Shown in pieces: positions 40,997 through 50,555 of a DNA stretch of 64,000 bases. Source of the DNA: Marinobacter lipolyticus SM19. Its GTDB lineage: Bacteria > Pseudomonadota > Gammaproteobacteria > Pseudomonadales > Oleiphilaceae. A model generated the notes under the pieces. The model made no database searches and was not told the origin of the DNA. It worked only from the letters and a program-made list of their open reading frames with translations. Position numbers and translations under genes: made by a program. The stretch is from the NCBI RefSeq assembly GCF_000397065.2, contig NZ_KE007325.1:460495-524494 (forward strand), written 5' to 3'. The first letter of the stretch is position 1, and every line of letters starts with the position of its first letter.

Positions 40997-42358
40997 TCAA
41001 TTATTGATGCCGAGTGCCTTCTCCTTATCGAAGTGCTCGCGGGTCAGCTTGAACACAACCGGACTGAGGAACAGCAATGCGATAAGGTTCGGCAGTGCCA
41101 TCATGGCGTTAAGCGTGTCCGCCAGCAGCCAGATAAAGCCCAGATTAATCGTTGCGCCCACCGGAATGGCGAGAATCCACAGCACCCGATAAGGCACGAT
41201 GGCTTTGACCCCGAACAGGAACTCAACGCATCGCTCGCCGTAGAACGACCAGCCGAGAATGGTGGTAAAGGCAAAAATGGCCAGCGCAATGGCTACCACG
41301 TAATTGCCAAAACCCGGCAGGCCGTTTTCAAACGCCAGTGAGGTCAGGGCAGCCCCGGTTTCGCCGGAGTTCCAGGCACCAGAGGTAATGATCACCAGCC
41401 CGGTGATACTGCATACAATGATGGTATCAATGAAAGTGCCAAGCATGGCTACCATGCCCTGAGTAACCGGGTTTTTGGTCTGGGCAGCGGCGTGGGCAAT
41501 TGGCGCGGACCCCAGGCCAGCTTCGTTGGAGAAGATGCCGCGGGCAACGCCAAAACGGATGGCAGCCCAGACCGCGGCCCCGGCAAAGCCACCTTCGGCG
41601 GCGATCGGGCTGAACGCATGCTTGAAGACCATGGCCAACGCAGCGGGAATCTGATCAGCGTTGACCGCCAGGGCAATCAGGCCGATGAAAACGTAAGAAA
41701 TGGCCATCAACGGAACCAGGGAGCTGGCAACGTGGCCGATACGCTTTATACCACCGATCAATACCATGCCCACCAGGACCATGAGGATCACCCCGGTCAT
41801 CCAGTGAGGCAGGCCAAAGTTGGCATTCAGCACGTCCGCGACCGAGTTGGCCTGTACCGTATTACCGATACCGAAGCCGGCAATCGCGGCGAAAATGGCG
41901 AACAACACGCCCAGCCAGGCCCATTTACTGCCCAGTCCGTTGCGAATGTAGTACATCGGGCCACCGACATGAGCGCCGCGCTCGTCCACTTCCCGGAAAC
42001 GAACCGCGAGAACCGCTTCGGAGTACTTGGTGGCCATTCCCACCAGGGCCGTAAGCCACATCCAGAAAAGGGCTCCAGGGCCACCGAGGAAGACAGCAGT
42101 GGCAACACCGGCAATGTTACCGGTGCCGACAGTCGCGGACAGCGCTGTCATCAAAGCCTGGAAAGGGGGAATTTCACCGTCGCTTTCCGCGCCGGAACGG
42201 CCTTTCCACATCAGCCTGAAACCCGCGCCCAGTTTGAGCACTGGCATCAGTTTCAAGCCAAGGCTGAGGAAAAGCCCCACGCCGAGGATCATGACCAGCA
42301 TGGGGGGGCCCCAGACCAGTCCGTTTACTGCACCAACAAAGTTTTCAATGGCTTCCAT
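40997..42358 (-). CDS. Sodium/proton:alanine/glycine symporter (AGCS family)
   Basis: A 453-residue membrane transporter of the alanine/glycine:cation symporter family. The diagnostic stretch PGALFWMWLTALVGMATKYSEAVLAVRFRE is present near residue 95. GGAAVWAAIRFG-like and GIFSNEAGLGSAPIAHAAAQTKNP segments later are equally typical. About eleven helices. ATG at 42358 follows GGGAGATCCCC. It imports small neutral amino acids with Na+ in relatives; the exact substrate cannot be stated. Divergent from the alpha/beta hydrolase across 216 bp. Confidence 0.95.
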   Translation of the reverse strand: MEAIENFVGAVNGLVWGPPMLVMILGVGLFLSLGLKLMPVLKLGAGFRLMWKGRSGAESDGEIPPFQALMTALSATVGTGNIAGVATAVFLGGPGALFWMWLTALVGMATKYSEAVLAVRFREVDERGAHVGGPMYYIRNGLGSKWAWLGVLFAIFAAIAGFGIGNTVQANSVADVLNANFGLPHWMTGVILMVLVGMVLIGGIKRIGHVASSLVPLMAISYVFIGLIALAVNADQIPAALAMVFKHAFSPIAAEGGFAGAAVWAAIRFGVARGIFSNEAGLGSAPIAHAAAQTKNPVTQGMVAMLGTFIDTIIVCSITGLVIITSGAWNSGETGAALTSLAFENGLPGFGNYVVAIALAIFAFTTILGWSFYGERCVEFLFGVKAIVPYRVLWILAIPVGATINLGFIWLLADTLNAMMALPNLIALLFLSPVVFKLTREHFDKEKALGINN

Positions 42359-42574
42359 GGGGATCTCCCTGTGTTATTGCCAAAGACGGTTTTATGATGT
42401 TTACCCTTGCAAGGGTATAACTGATTGAGTTTAGTCGGTTATTCCTGTCTGTAAACCGTCAGATCAGGGAATTTGCCCGTTGAACAGTGGGGGATGTCAT
42501 CAAAGTGATTGGATTTGACGTCAGTTGCGGTAGTGTTGAATAAGCAATCCCGGTTTGAATCACGAGGAATACCG

Positions 42575-43531
42575 ATGTCCCAGAGCGCTGTCGCACAGAC
42601 CAGTGCGGAAACCGATCCCACCCGTTCACATGCGGTGAATCATCGTTTTGTCGATGCCAACGGACTGACTTTTTGCGTGGAAACACGGGGCAATCCCGAG
42701 GGCGAGCCGGTGTTGTTCATCATGGGGCTGGGTGCCCAGATGACGCTGTGGCCGGAAGCCCTGCTGGACCGATACGCGGACGAGGGGTACCACGTTATCC
42801 GCTTTGATAATCGTGATATTGGCCTGTCCACGCACCTGAAGGACCGGCTGGAGGGGCATCCGGTAGCGATGATGGCGCGTTCCAGGGTCGGGCTGTTGAT
42901 TCCTGCGCCGTATACCCTGAAAGACATGGCAGCGGACGCGGTTGGTATCCTGGATGCCCTTGATGTGCCGAATGCCCACCTGGTCGGGGTGTCCATGGGT
43001 GGCATGATCAGTCAGTTGGTGTCTTCCCTGTGGCCGGAGCGGGTGCGCAGCGCCACGTTGATCATGACGTCGACCAACAGCCCGCGGTTGCCGATGCCCA
43101 AACCCAAGCTGATCTGGCGATTGGCCGGTGTGGGTGCCAAGGGCCACGATGAAGCATCGGTGGTGGGCCGTTCCCTGGATTTCTGGAAACTGATCCAGAG
43201 CCCGGCATTCCCGCCGCCGGAGGATGATGTCCGTGAGCGCTTGATCCGGGAATACCGTCGCAGCTACCACCCGGCGGGTATCTTGCGTCAGACCCGGGCG
43301 ATTCTGGCCACCGGCAGTCTGTCGTCCCTGAGCCGGCGGATTCGGGTGCCGACGGCAATTATCCACGGTAAGGCCGATCCGCTGGTACGTCCGGTGTCTG
43401 CGGAACAGCTGAAATATCTGATTCCCCATGCCCACCTGGAACTGATTGACGGCATGGGGCACGATTTGCCGGAACCCTTGCTGGAACGCTTTGCGGCGAT
43501 AAGCCTGTCGGTGATTCGCGCCTCGTCCTGA
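42575..43531 (+). CDS. Alpha/beta hydrolase
   Basis: A 318-residue alpha/beta hydrolase fold protein. The nucleophile is in GVSMGGMIS (about residue 140), with an acid near HGKADPLVRP and the catalytic His in DGMGHDLPEPL. The oxyanion region is FIMGLGAQMTLWP. Closest in pattern to the aclacinomycin-methylesterase-like/TAP-like hydrolases; substrate unknown. The ATG at 42575 has GAGGAA 7 bases upstream; the longer frame from 42509 has no such signal. Confidence 0.9.
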   Translation: MSQSAVAQTSAETDPTRSHAVNHRFVDANGLTFCVETRGNPEGEPVLFIMGLGAQMTLWPEALLDRYADEGYHVIRFDNRDIGLSTHLKDRLEGHPVAMMARSRVGLLIPAPYTLKDMAADAVGILDALDVPNAHLVGVSMGGMISQLVSSLWPERVRSATLIMTSTNSPRLPMPKPKLIWRLAGVGAKGHDEASVVGRSLDFWKLIQSPAFPPPEDDVRERLIREYRRSYHPAGILRQTRAILATGSLSSLSRRIRVPTAIIHGKADPLVRPVSAEQLKYLIPHAHLELIDGMGHDLPEPLLERFAAISLSVIRASS

Positions 43532-43671
43532 AATCGACCCCCGCCCGGGGAGGATATTCACAATATCCTCCCCTTTGTGTTTTCACTTTTTGCCCCCATT
43601 GCCTATGGTTATAGGAGAACGTATCGGTTCTGCGACGTTACTTCGGAACGATAACTGCGAGGGGAATACCC

Positions 43672-44103
43672 ATGCGCTCATTGAAAGCTTCTGATGTCAT
43701 GTGGAATCACATCGAGCCGATTCGATGTGGTGAGCCGTTAACCCGGGTAGTGAAGGCGCTCCTGAAGAATCACGTCACCGGTTTGCCCGTGGTGGATGAG
43801 CACCGGAAGGTCATCGGGTTTATCTCGGAACAGGACTGCATCCACGCATTGCTGGTTAGCAGTTATCACTGTGAGGGTGATCCGATTGTTGATGACGTGA
43901 TGTTTCGCGAACCTGTAACGATCTCCCCGGAAATGGCCGTGGTGGACCTGGCCCAGAATCTGGGCGCAGGCAAACCCAAGGTATACCCGGTGGTGGATCA
44001 TGGACGTTTGGTAGGAATAGTGACCCGCACCGCCATTCTGGCAGAACTGGCCAGAGCCGGTTGCGGCATCGAATTACCAAAGTACGCTACGGCGGAAGAC
44101 TGA
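43672..44103 (+). CDS. Two-CBS-domain protein
   Basis: A 143-residue protein consisting of a CBS pair: LTRVVKALLKNHVTGLPVVDEHRKVIGFISEQDCI and SPEMAVVDLAQNLGAGKPKVYPVVDHGRLVGIVTRTAILAEL. CBS pairs bind adenine nucleotides and regulate partner proteins. There is no catalytic or DNA-binding partner domain, so it acts in trans on an unknown target. ATG follows GAGGGGAATACCC. 30 bases upstream of the S-formylglutathione hydrolase gene, probably cotranscribed. Confidence 0.93.
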   Translation: MRSLKASDVMWNHIEPIRCGEPLTRVVKALLKNHVTGLPVVDEHRKVIGFISEQDCIHALLVSSYHCEGDPIVDDVMFREPVTISPEMAVVDLAQNLGAGKPKVYPVVDHGRLVGIVTRTAILAELARAGCGIELPKYATAED

Positions 44104-44133
44104 TCAGCACGCTTACCCTGAACCGAGGTCATC

Positions 44134-44979
44134 ATGGAACTGTTATCGACCAACGTTTGTTTCGAAGGTGAACACCGTCGTTACCGTCATACCGCAGCAG
44201 CCCTGGGCTGTACCATGGAGTTTGCCGTTTACCTGCCGCCAGCGGCGGTCGGTCGCAATCCGCGCCCGGTTCCCGCGCTTTACTGGCTTTCCGGGCTGAC
44301 CTGTAATGACCAGAATTTCATGCAGAAAGCGGGGGCACAGAAGCAGGCGGCCAGGCTGGGTATGGCCATTGTGTGTCCGGACACCAGCCCGCGTGGGCTC
44401 GGACTTCCGGGTGAGGATGACAGCTACGACTTTGGCACCGGTGCCGGCTTTTACATCAATGCTACGGAACAGCCGTGGGCGCCGCATTATCGAATGTATG
44501 ACTATGTCGTAAAAGAGCTGCCGCAGCTGGTGGAAGACCAGCTGCTATTGACGGACAAGCGCGCTATAAGCGGTCACTCCATGGGTGGTCACGGGGCTCT
44601 GATCTGTGCCCTCAAGAACCCCGGGCGTTATGCCTCGGTATCAGCCTTTGCCCCCATCGCCAATCCCAGCGAATGTCCCTGGGGACAAAAGGCGTTCACC
44701 GGCTATCTCGGTACTGACAGGAGTCGCTGGGAAGAATGGGACGCCACGCTGTTGATTCCGACCGCACGGGAGCGACTGCCCCTGTTGGTCGATCAGGGCA
44801 CGTCCGATGAGTTCCTGGACAGTCAGCTGAATCCGGACGTACTGGCCGATGCCTGCGAGAAAATGCACCACCACATCAACCTGAGGATGCACAGGGGATA
44901 CGATCACAGCTATTTTTTCATCGCCTCGTTCATTGATGATCACCTGAATCACCATGCCGAGGCCCTGGGGCTGAGGTAG
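44134..44979 (+). CDS. fghA: S-formylglutathione hydrolase
   Basis: A 281-residue esterase-D-type hydrolase that releases formate from S-formylglutathione in glutathione-dependent formaldehyde detoxification. Motifs: LYWLSGLTCNDQNFMQKAGAQ, GLGLPGEDDSYDFGTGAGFYINA, the nucleophile GHSMGGHGAL (about residue 147), and the acid and His around VDQGTSDEFL and GYDHSYFFIASFI. Full length for the family. The partner formaldehyde dehydrogenase gene is not adjacent in the window. Confidence 0.96.
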   Translation: MELLSTNVCFEGEHRRYRHTAAALGCTMEFAVYLPPAAVGRNPRPVPALYWLSGLTCNDQNFMQKAGAQKQAARLGMAIVCPDTSPRGLGLPGEDDSYDFGTGAGFYINATEQPWAPHYRMYDYVVKELPQLVEDQLLLTDKRAISGHSMGGHGALICALKNPGRYASVSAFAPIANPSECPWGQKAFTGYLGTDRSRWEEWDATLLIPTARERLPLLVDQGTSDEFLDSQLNPDVLADACEKMHHHINLRMHRGYDHSYFFIASFIDDHLNHHAEALGLR

Positions 44980-44988
44980 GAGTCGGTG

Positions 44989-46149
44989 CTAGTGCAAATC
45001 CCAGATCAGACTGAAATCCATGGAGGGCATGATTTCGGGTTGTTCCACTGCCCGTATGTTGAATTCGAGCAGGCTGCAATCCCGTTCAAACGTTCCACTA
45101 TAGCGGTTGCCCTTCGGACTGATGATGGCTTTTACAAAGGGACCCAAGTGGCGGACAGGGCGTTGCGTCACGACGCCAACCTCGTTATTGGCCAGGCGCA
45201 CCAGTGTGCCGGGCGGATACTCTGTCAGCACCGTCAACAGCGCTCTCGGAATGGCAGGACGTAACTGACCGTCGGTCAGGCTGGCAATCAGTTTGCGGGC
45301 ATCGGTAATGTTCATCCGTTGCCGGTACGCCCGCTTGGTGATCATGGCCACGTAGCGTTCGGCCAGCGCGAGAATTTCCGCTTCCGGCCGTATTTCAGTA
45401 CCGCTGAGCCCTTTCGGATATCCGGATCCGTCCGCTTGCTCGTGGTGTTGCGCAATGATGTCGAACAGGGTCTGGTTCCGAATGCCAGCGGCATACAGGG
45501 CGATCACACTGCGTTGTGGATGCTTGCGAATAACCGCGCGTTGGTCGCCGTTAAGAATTTTGCGGGAAGCGTTCAACTGGTCGGCAACAGGCACCAGCGC
45601 CAGGTTGGCGACCAGGGCAGCGCTGGTGAGCAGGCTGGTGCGTTCTTTATCCAGTCCGAACGTCTGCGCGGTAAAGTGACAGAGAATGGCGTAGAACAGA
45701 ACCTGCTCGTGAATGGTGGGTTCAACGGAATACAGGTGAATCAGTGCCAGGCAGACATCTGGAGCATCGTCACAGGTTCTTTCAATCAGGCGGGTCAGAC
45801 CGAGCAGGCGTTTTTCTGCGCTGTCGTCACCGGAGGTGATGGCGTTCAGGGTCACTTCCAGCGTTTGTAGCAGTACCGGATAATCTGCGAAGGGATTGCG
45901 CTGGCGGGTATCCTCGAGAATCTCCTCCTGCTGACGTTCAATCTTGCGGGGGTGAAACAGTCCCCGGTCAAACAGTTGCTCAAGCTGCATGTCATTCTGG
46001 ATGACGTAACCCTGACGCAACAGCACGTTGCCTTCAACGTCATAAACCGTCCATGGCAGGGGTTTACCCACCACCAGGGCGCCGGGTGCGATACGGACAA
46101 GATTCGACACGGATTGATTTCCTGAACTTTGTTTTTCTTGCATTTGCAT
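44989..46149 (-). CDS. Degenerate HD-GYP domain protein
   Basis: A 386-residue protein related to c-di-GMP phosphodiesterases. The C-terminal two thirds follow the HD-GYP layout, with IIAQHHEQADGSGYPKGLSG carrying the HHE and GYP motifs. At the place where the HD metal-binding pair should be, the sequence reads LLTSAALVANLALVPVADQL: His-Asp is replaced, so hydrolysis is unlikely. It may bind rather than cleave c-di-GMP. A PilZ-like or beta-rich C-terminal stretch (PPGTLVRLANNEVGVVTQRP) follows. Start signals are weak. Convergent with fghA, 9 bases apart. Confidence 0.88.
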   Translation of the reverse strand: MQMQEKQSSGNQSVSNLVRIAPGALVVGKPLPWTVYDVEGNVLLRQGYVIQNDMQLEQLFDRGLFHPRKIERQQEEILEDTRQRNPFADYPVLLQTLEVTLNAITSGDDSAEKRLLGLTRLIERTCDDAPDVCLALIHLYSVEPTIHEQVLFYAILCHFTAQTFGLDKERTSLLTSAALVANLALVPVADQLNASRKILNGDQRAVIRKHPQRSVIALYAAGIRNQTLFDIIAQHHEQADGSGYPKGLSGTEIRPEAEILALAERYVAMITKRAYRQRMNITDARKLIASLTDGQLRPAIPRALLTVLTEYPPGTLVRLANNEVGVVTQRPVRHLGPFVKAIISPKGNRYSGTFERDCSLLEFNIRAVEQPEIMPSMDFSLIWDLH

Positions 46150-46236
46150 CTAACTCTAACCCTGAAACAAGGATCACTCCAGCGTCAGAGGAGGTCAACT
46201 GCTCAAATAGTCCGGATTTTGCAGAATTTCAGGCGT

Positions 46237-47622
46237 TCAGGTTTTGGGAGCGTAGAGAAACAACCGTAACCCCAGAAGAATGCTGGCGGATGCCAGCCCG
46301 CCAGTAAGCCCTACCCAGAAACCGGCGGCACCCATTGCAGGTACCAACCCATCGGTAAAGGTCAGCACGTAACCAAGCGGCAGCCCCACCACCCAGAACG
46401 AAAACAGCATGATGAACATGGGAATGCCTGTGTCCTTGTAGCCCCGCAGGGCGCTGATACAGGTCACCTGAATGACATCGGCGATCTGGAACAGTGCCGC
46501 GAACATCAGCAGGCTCACCGTCACCTCCCGGACCGCTGCATCGCTGGTGTACAGCGCGGCAATCTGCTCTGCGAAGGTGAACAACAGGGTGGCGAACACC
46601 AACGCTACGGTCGCCGCAAGGATCAGCGAACTGCGGGAAATAAGTCGTGCAGTGTCGGGCGCCTGCGCACCGACGAGGAAGCTGATTCTGAGCGTTAGAG
46701 CCATGCCAATACTCAGAGGCAGCATGAACACCAGGGACACCACGTTGAGGGCAATCTGGTGGCCAGCGACCACCACGGGTCCAAGCGGTGCCAGGAACAG
46801 GGCGATGACAGAGAACAGGCTGGCTTCCACGAATATCGTGAAACCGATGGGCACACCGATTTTCAGTATGTACCGAATACCTTCCGGGTCCGGTTTCACC
46901 CAGTCGGCGAGTAGGTGAAAGCGACGGTATACTTCGCTGCGGTTCAGGTACACCAGCAGGGCCATGGCGGCGACACCGTTGGACAGCGACGTAGCCCATC
47001 CACAGCCCACGCCCCCCAAGGCCGGCAGCCCCAGCTTGCCGTAGATGAAGATGTAATTCAGCGGCAGATTGAGCAGGGTGCTCAAGACCGCAAAGGCCAT
47101 AATCACACGGGTATGTCCCAGACCATCGGTCAGTCCCCGCAAGGCGGTCATCAGCAACAGGGCTGGCACTCCCCAGGCAAAGGCATCGAGGTAGCCCTGG
47201 GTGATGCCAGCGGTATGGGGGTCCAGATTGAGCCGGTCGAGGATCGGATGCACGTGGGTCAGTAGCAGAATCATCACTACCGATCCGGCGGCGGCGATGT
47301 AGAGCCCCTGCCAGGTGGCAGGCATGATCTTGTCGGTGGTGCGGGCGCCATTATACCCGGAAATGATGGGCTGCAGGGCGCCGAGCAACCCCATGAAGAA
47401 CAGGAACAGCGGCATCCACAAACTGCTACCGATACCCACTGCCGCCAGGTCTTCGGCACTGGCGTGGCCCGCCATGACGGTATCGATTACGCCGTTGGCC
47501 ATCTGTGCCAGTTGGGCAATCAGAATTGGCCCACCGAGGATTGCCAGGGTGCGCCATTCGGTAAGGGTCCGCTGGATCAGTGGTTGTGTGCTGGCTGGCA
47601 GGGGTTGATGGGTCTCGTCCAT
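46237..47622 (-). CDS. MATE-family multidrug efflux transporter
   Basis: A 461-residue MATE transporter (NorM branch) with 12 predicted helices in two homologous halves. The first helix region reads RTLAILGGPILIAQLAQMANGVIDTVMAGHASAEDLAAVGIGSSLW, typical of NorM. Such pumps export cationic drugs in exchange for Na+ or H+. The start is uncertain: the ATG at 47622 gives the family length, while the frame remains open to a TTG at 47730 with an ATG at 47673. None has a strong ribosome site. Divergent from the EamA gene. Confidence 0.93.
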   Translation of the reverse strand: MDETHQPLPASTQPLIQRTLTEWRTLAILGGPILIAQLAQMANGVIDTVMAGHASAEDLAAVGIGSSLWMPLFLFFMGLLGALQPIISGYNGARTTDKIMPATWQGLYIAAAGSVVMILLLTHVHPILDRLNLDPHTAGITQGYLDAFAWGVPALLLMTALRGLTDGLGHTRVIMAFAVLSTLLNLPLNYIFIYGKLGLPALGGVGCGWATSLSNGVAAMALLVYLNRSEVYRRFHLLADWVKPDPEGIRYILKIGVPIGFTIFVEASLFSVIALFLAPLGPVVVAGHQIALNVVSLVFMLPLSIGMALTLRISFLVGAQAPDTARLISRSSLILAATVALVFATLLFTFAEQIAALYTSDAAVREVTVSLLMFAALFQIADVIQVTCISALRGYKDTGIPMFIMLFSFWVVGLPLGYVLTFTDGLVPAMGAAGFWVGLTGGLASASILLGLRLFLYAPKT

Positions 47623-47804
47623 GGGGTGTGATGCTGCCTTGGCGGTTTGAAAGGTGAACAGTGGGTATGCCATTGGCCATGGTAACCGAACAGGGTTGTG
47701 ATCGGCATACCGCTTTTCCGGTATAGGCAAATGGTCCTGCGTGGCTGTACAGCCTTGGGATCGAGGCGGTAAAGTGCCGCTTTTCTGAACAACTGGCGAG
47801 TATT

Positions 47805-48674
47805 ATGGGTCTTCTGGTCTTTGTAACGGTCCTCTGGGCATTCTCCTTCAGCCTGATCGGTGAATTTCTCGCCGGGCAGGTGGACAGTGACTTCGCAGTA
47901 TTAACACGGGTGCTGCTGGCGGCGCTGGTATTCCTGCCGTTTACCCGCTGGCGCGGCGTCGCTACCGGCCAGAAGCTGGGCATCCTGGTGACCGGCATGC
48001 TGCAGTTCGGCATTACCTACCTGTGCCTCTACCGGTCTTTCAGCTATCTCACAGTGCCGGAAGTGTTGCTGTTCACGATCTTTACGCCGCTGTACGTCAC
48101 CCTGATTGACGACGCCATGTATCGCCGGTTTTCCCCTGTGGCGTTACTGGCGGCTGCCGTGGCTACGCTCGGCGCCGGTATCATTCGCTATGATGGGTTG
48201 AGCCCGGATTTCATTACCGGCTTCCTGCTGTTGCAGGTGGCCAATTTCACCTTTGCTGCCGGGCAGGTGGGCTACAAGCATGTGATGCGCCATTACCCGT
48301 CCGATATTCCCGCTTTCCGTACCTTCGGGTATTTCTTCATTGGGGCGCTGATCATTGCGCTTCCCTCATTCCTGATTTTCGGTGATGGCAGCCGGTTGCC
48401 GGAAACCGGCCTGCAGTGGGGCATCCTCGCCTGGCTAGGGCTGGCAGCTTCCGGTATTGGCCTGTTCCTGTGGAATCGGGGTGGCTGTCATGTCGATGCG
48501 GGCACCCTGGCGATCATGAACAACGCCCTGGTGCCAGCGGGATTGCTGGTTAACCTTTTGATCTGGAACCGGGATGCAGATCTGTTGAGGCTGGCCTTCG
48601 GGGGTGCGGTGATTGTGTCATCCCTGTGGCTGAATGCCCGATTCCACCCTCGGGCCCGTCTCGCTATTACCTGA
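47805..48674 (+). CDS. EamA-family (DMT) membrane transporter
   Basis: A 289-residue ten-helix drug/metabolite transporter. Two EamA repeats: residues about 1-130 (LLVFVTVLWAFSFSLIGEFLAGQV) and about 145-280 (TGFLLLQVANFTFAAGQVGYKHVM). Family members export amino acids, carboxylates and other metabolites; the substrate is unknown. The start codon is ATG at 47805 with GGCGAG upstream. Confidence 0.92.
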   Translation: MGLLVFVTVLWAFSFSLIGEFLAGQVDSDFAVLTRVLLAALVFLPFTRWRGVATGQKLGILVTGMLQFGITYLCLYRSFSYLTVPEVLLFTIFTPLYVTLIDDAMYRRFSPVALLAAAVATLGAGIIRYDGLSPDFITGFLLLQVANFTFAAGQVGYKHVMRHYPSDIPAFRTFGYFFIGALIIALPSFLIFGDGSRLPETGLQWGILAWLGLAASGIGLFLWNRGGCHVDAGTLAIMNNALVPAGLLVNLLIWNRDADLLRLAFGGAVIVSSLWLNARFHPRARLAIT

Positions 48675-48824
48675 ATTTTAGAACTAATGGTTTTTCGTTA
48701 CTGGTCGATAACATTGGTAACCATACAAAGATAGTGGTCTTTGGTAGAAGCGTGATATTAATCTATCTTGCAACTATCTGAACTTAAGAAATCAGCCTAA
48801 GCGCCCACATAGACGGATGTCGAT

Positions 48825-50390
48825 ATGAGAAAAAACCTGCCGGTTACCCAGAGGGAAGTCAGGATGCGTGAGGGTGGTCGCCTGATCACCACCACTGACC
48901 TCAAAGGGGTTATCACCTACTGTAACGATGAGTTTGCCGAGATTAGCGGTTTTAGCCGAGAGGAACTGGTCGGTCAGGCTCACAACATCATTCGCCACCC
49001 GGATATGCCGCAAGCTGTGTTCAAGGGCATGTGGGATTACCTGAAAGCCGGCAAGGCCTGGATGGGTGTGGTGAAGAACCGTGCCCAGTCCGGTGACCAT
49101 TATTGGGTGAGTGCTTACGTTACGCCGATTACTGAGAATGGCCAGGTTGTGGGTTACGAATCCGTTCGTGTTTCCCCCACCCGGGAGCAGGTCAGTCGCG
49201 CAGAAACCCTGTATAAGCGTATAAACGCGGGACGTTCCATCGTTGGTATTCAGAGTCGGGTAGCGTCTGTCGTCAAATCCGGCTGGCCATTTTTCCTGTC
49301 CCTGGCGTTAAGTCTTGGCGCACTGGCCATGGGTGAGCCGGCGCTGGCCGTGGCCATGATTGTTGCTGGTCATGCCATTGGGGCGGCGTTTGTTTTCAAA
49401 TCCGTAACCGGTCGTTTGAATCAGATTCTGAAGCTTCGCGCGGATGCGTTCCGTGATCCCGTGGTGTCCCGAACATACAGTGATGAGAGCGGTCTGTTCT
49501 CCCAGCTTTCCATGGTGCTGCTCAGCGAAGACGCGCGTATCCGGACCGCATTGGCCCGCATTGAGGATCAGGCGGAACTGTTGTCGGCGCAGGCTGAAGC
49601 GTCCCATGGTTATATCAGTGAGGGAGCCAAGGCCATCGCCCGGCAGCGTGCGGAGACCGATCAAACGGCCTCAGCGATCAATGAGATGACCGCCTCGATA
49701 CAGGAGGTGGCGGAAACCGTAAACGCCAACGCTCGAGATGCCGAAGAAGCAAACAGTTTCGCGGCTACTGGCAGCAAGCGCAGTGAGGAGGCGCTGGGAG
49801 CTATTGAGCAACTGGTAACGCGCGTCAACGGCATTGGTGAAGTCATCGGGCGTCTGGGTGAATCCACCAACAGCATCGGTGAGGCTGCCAAGTTGATTTC
49901 CGACATTGCCGACCAGACCAACCTGCTGGCTCTCAATGCGGCAATCGAAGCGGCCCGTGCTGGCGAGCAGGGGCGGGGCTTTGCGGTGGTGGCGGATGAA
50001 GTCCGAACCCTGGCGAGTCGAACCCGGGAGTCAACCGTGAAAATCCAGGAAGTCATCGATGATTTCCGCCAACAGGTTGAACAAGCGGTATCAGCGACCC
50101 GCGATGGTGAGGAAGTGGCTGGCCAGGGGTTGGCGAAAGTCCGTGAGGCAGAAACCTCTTTGCGGGACATTGTGTCGGCCATCCAGAACATTTCCGACAG
50201 CTTCATCAGTATGTCCGCGGCCTTTGAAGAACAAAGCCACGTATCGGATGAGATCAATCGTCAGATTGTGAGTATTGCCGAACTGGCGGATAACAGTACC
50301 GAGCAGGCCAACTCCGCCCGGGACAGCAGTACAAAACTGAGCGAAATGTCACACGGATTGAAAGACCTGGTGTCGCGCTTTGTAAAGTAA
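48825..50390 (+). CDS. Aer-like PAS-domain methyl-accepting chemotaxis protein
   Basis: A 521-residue chemoreceptor of the aerotaxis (Aer) type. The N-terminal PAS domain (about residues 15-120) has [42 protein letters not shown], the Aer-like flavin-binding signature. A hydrophobic hairpin anchor at about 150-190 ([33 protein letters not shown]) is followed by a signalling domain with [43 protein letters not shown] at its tip. It senses redox or oxygen state and drives CheA. No che genes are adjacent. Confidence 0.95.
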   Translation: MRKNLPVTQREVRMREGGRLITTTDLKGVITYCNDEFAEISGFSREELVGQAHNIIRHPDMPQAVFKGMWDYLKAGKAWMGVVKNRAQSGDHYWVSAYVTPITENGQVVGYESVRVSPTREQVSRAETLYKRINAGRSIVGIQSRVASVVKSGWPFFLSLALSLGALAMGEPALAVAMIVAGHAIGAAFVFKSVTGRLNQILKLRADAFRDPVVSRTYSDESGLFSQLSMVLLSEDARIRTALARIEDQAELLSAQAEASHGYISEGAKAIARQRAETDQTASAINEMTASIQEVAETVNANARDAEEANSFAATGSKRSEEALGAIEQLVTRVNGIGEVIGRLGESTNSIGEAAKLISDIADQTNLLALNAAIEAARAGEQGRGFAVVADEVRTLASRTRESTVKIQEVIDDFRQQVEQAVSATRDGEEVAGQGLAKVREAETSLRDIVSAIQNISDSFISMSAAFEEQSHVSDEINRQIVSIAELADNSTEQANSARDSSTKLSEMSHGLKDLVSRFVK

Positions 50391-50555
50391 AACCGGTTGG
50401 TTAGTGTGCCGGGTGCGTCGGGCTGTCATGTGCTCCGCCCCGGTTAACTGGCATCCACCTGCGACTACTGGCAAAATCCCGCCCCAATTGCCGGAGACTA
50501 TCTCCGGCAAATCCAATATAAAATGATTCCTCAGCCAAAAGCACAGGAAGAAAAC

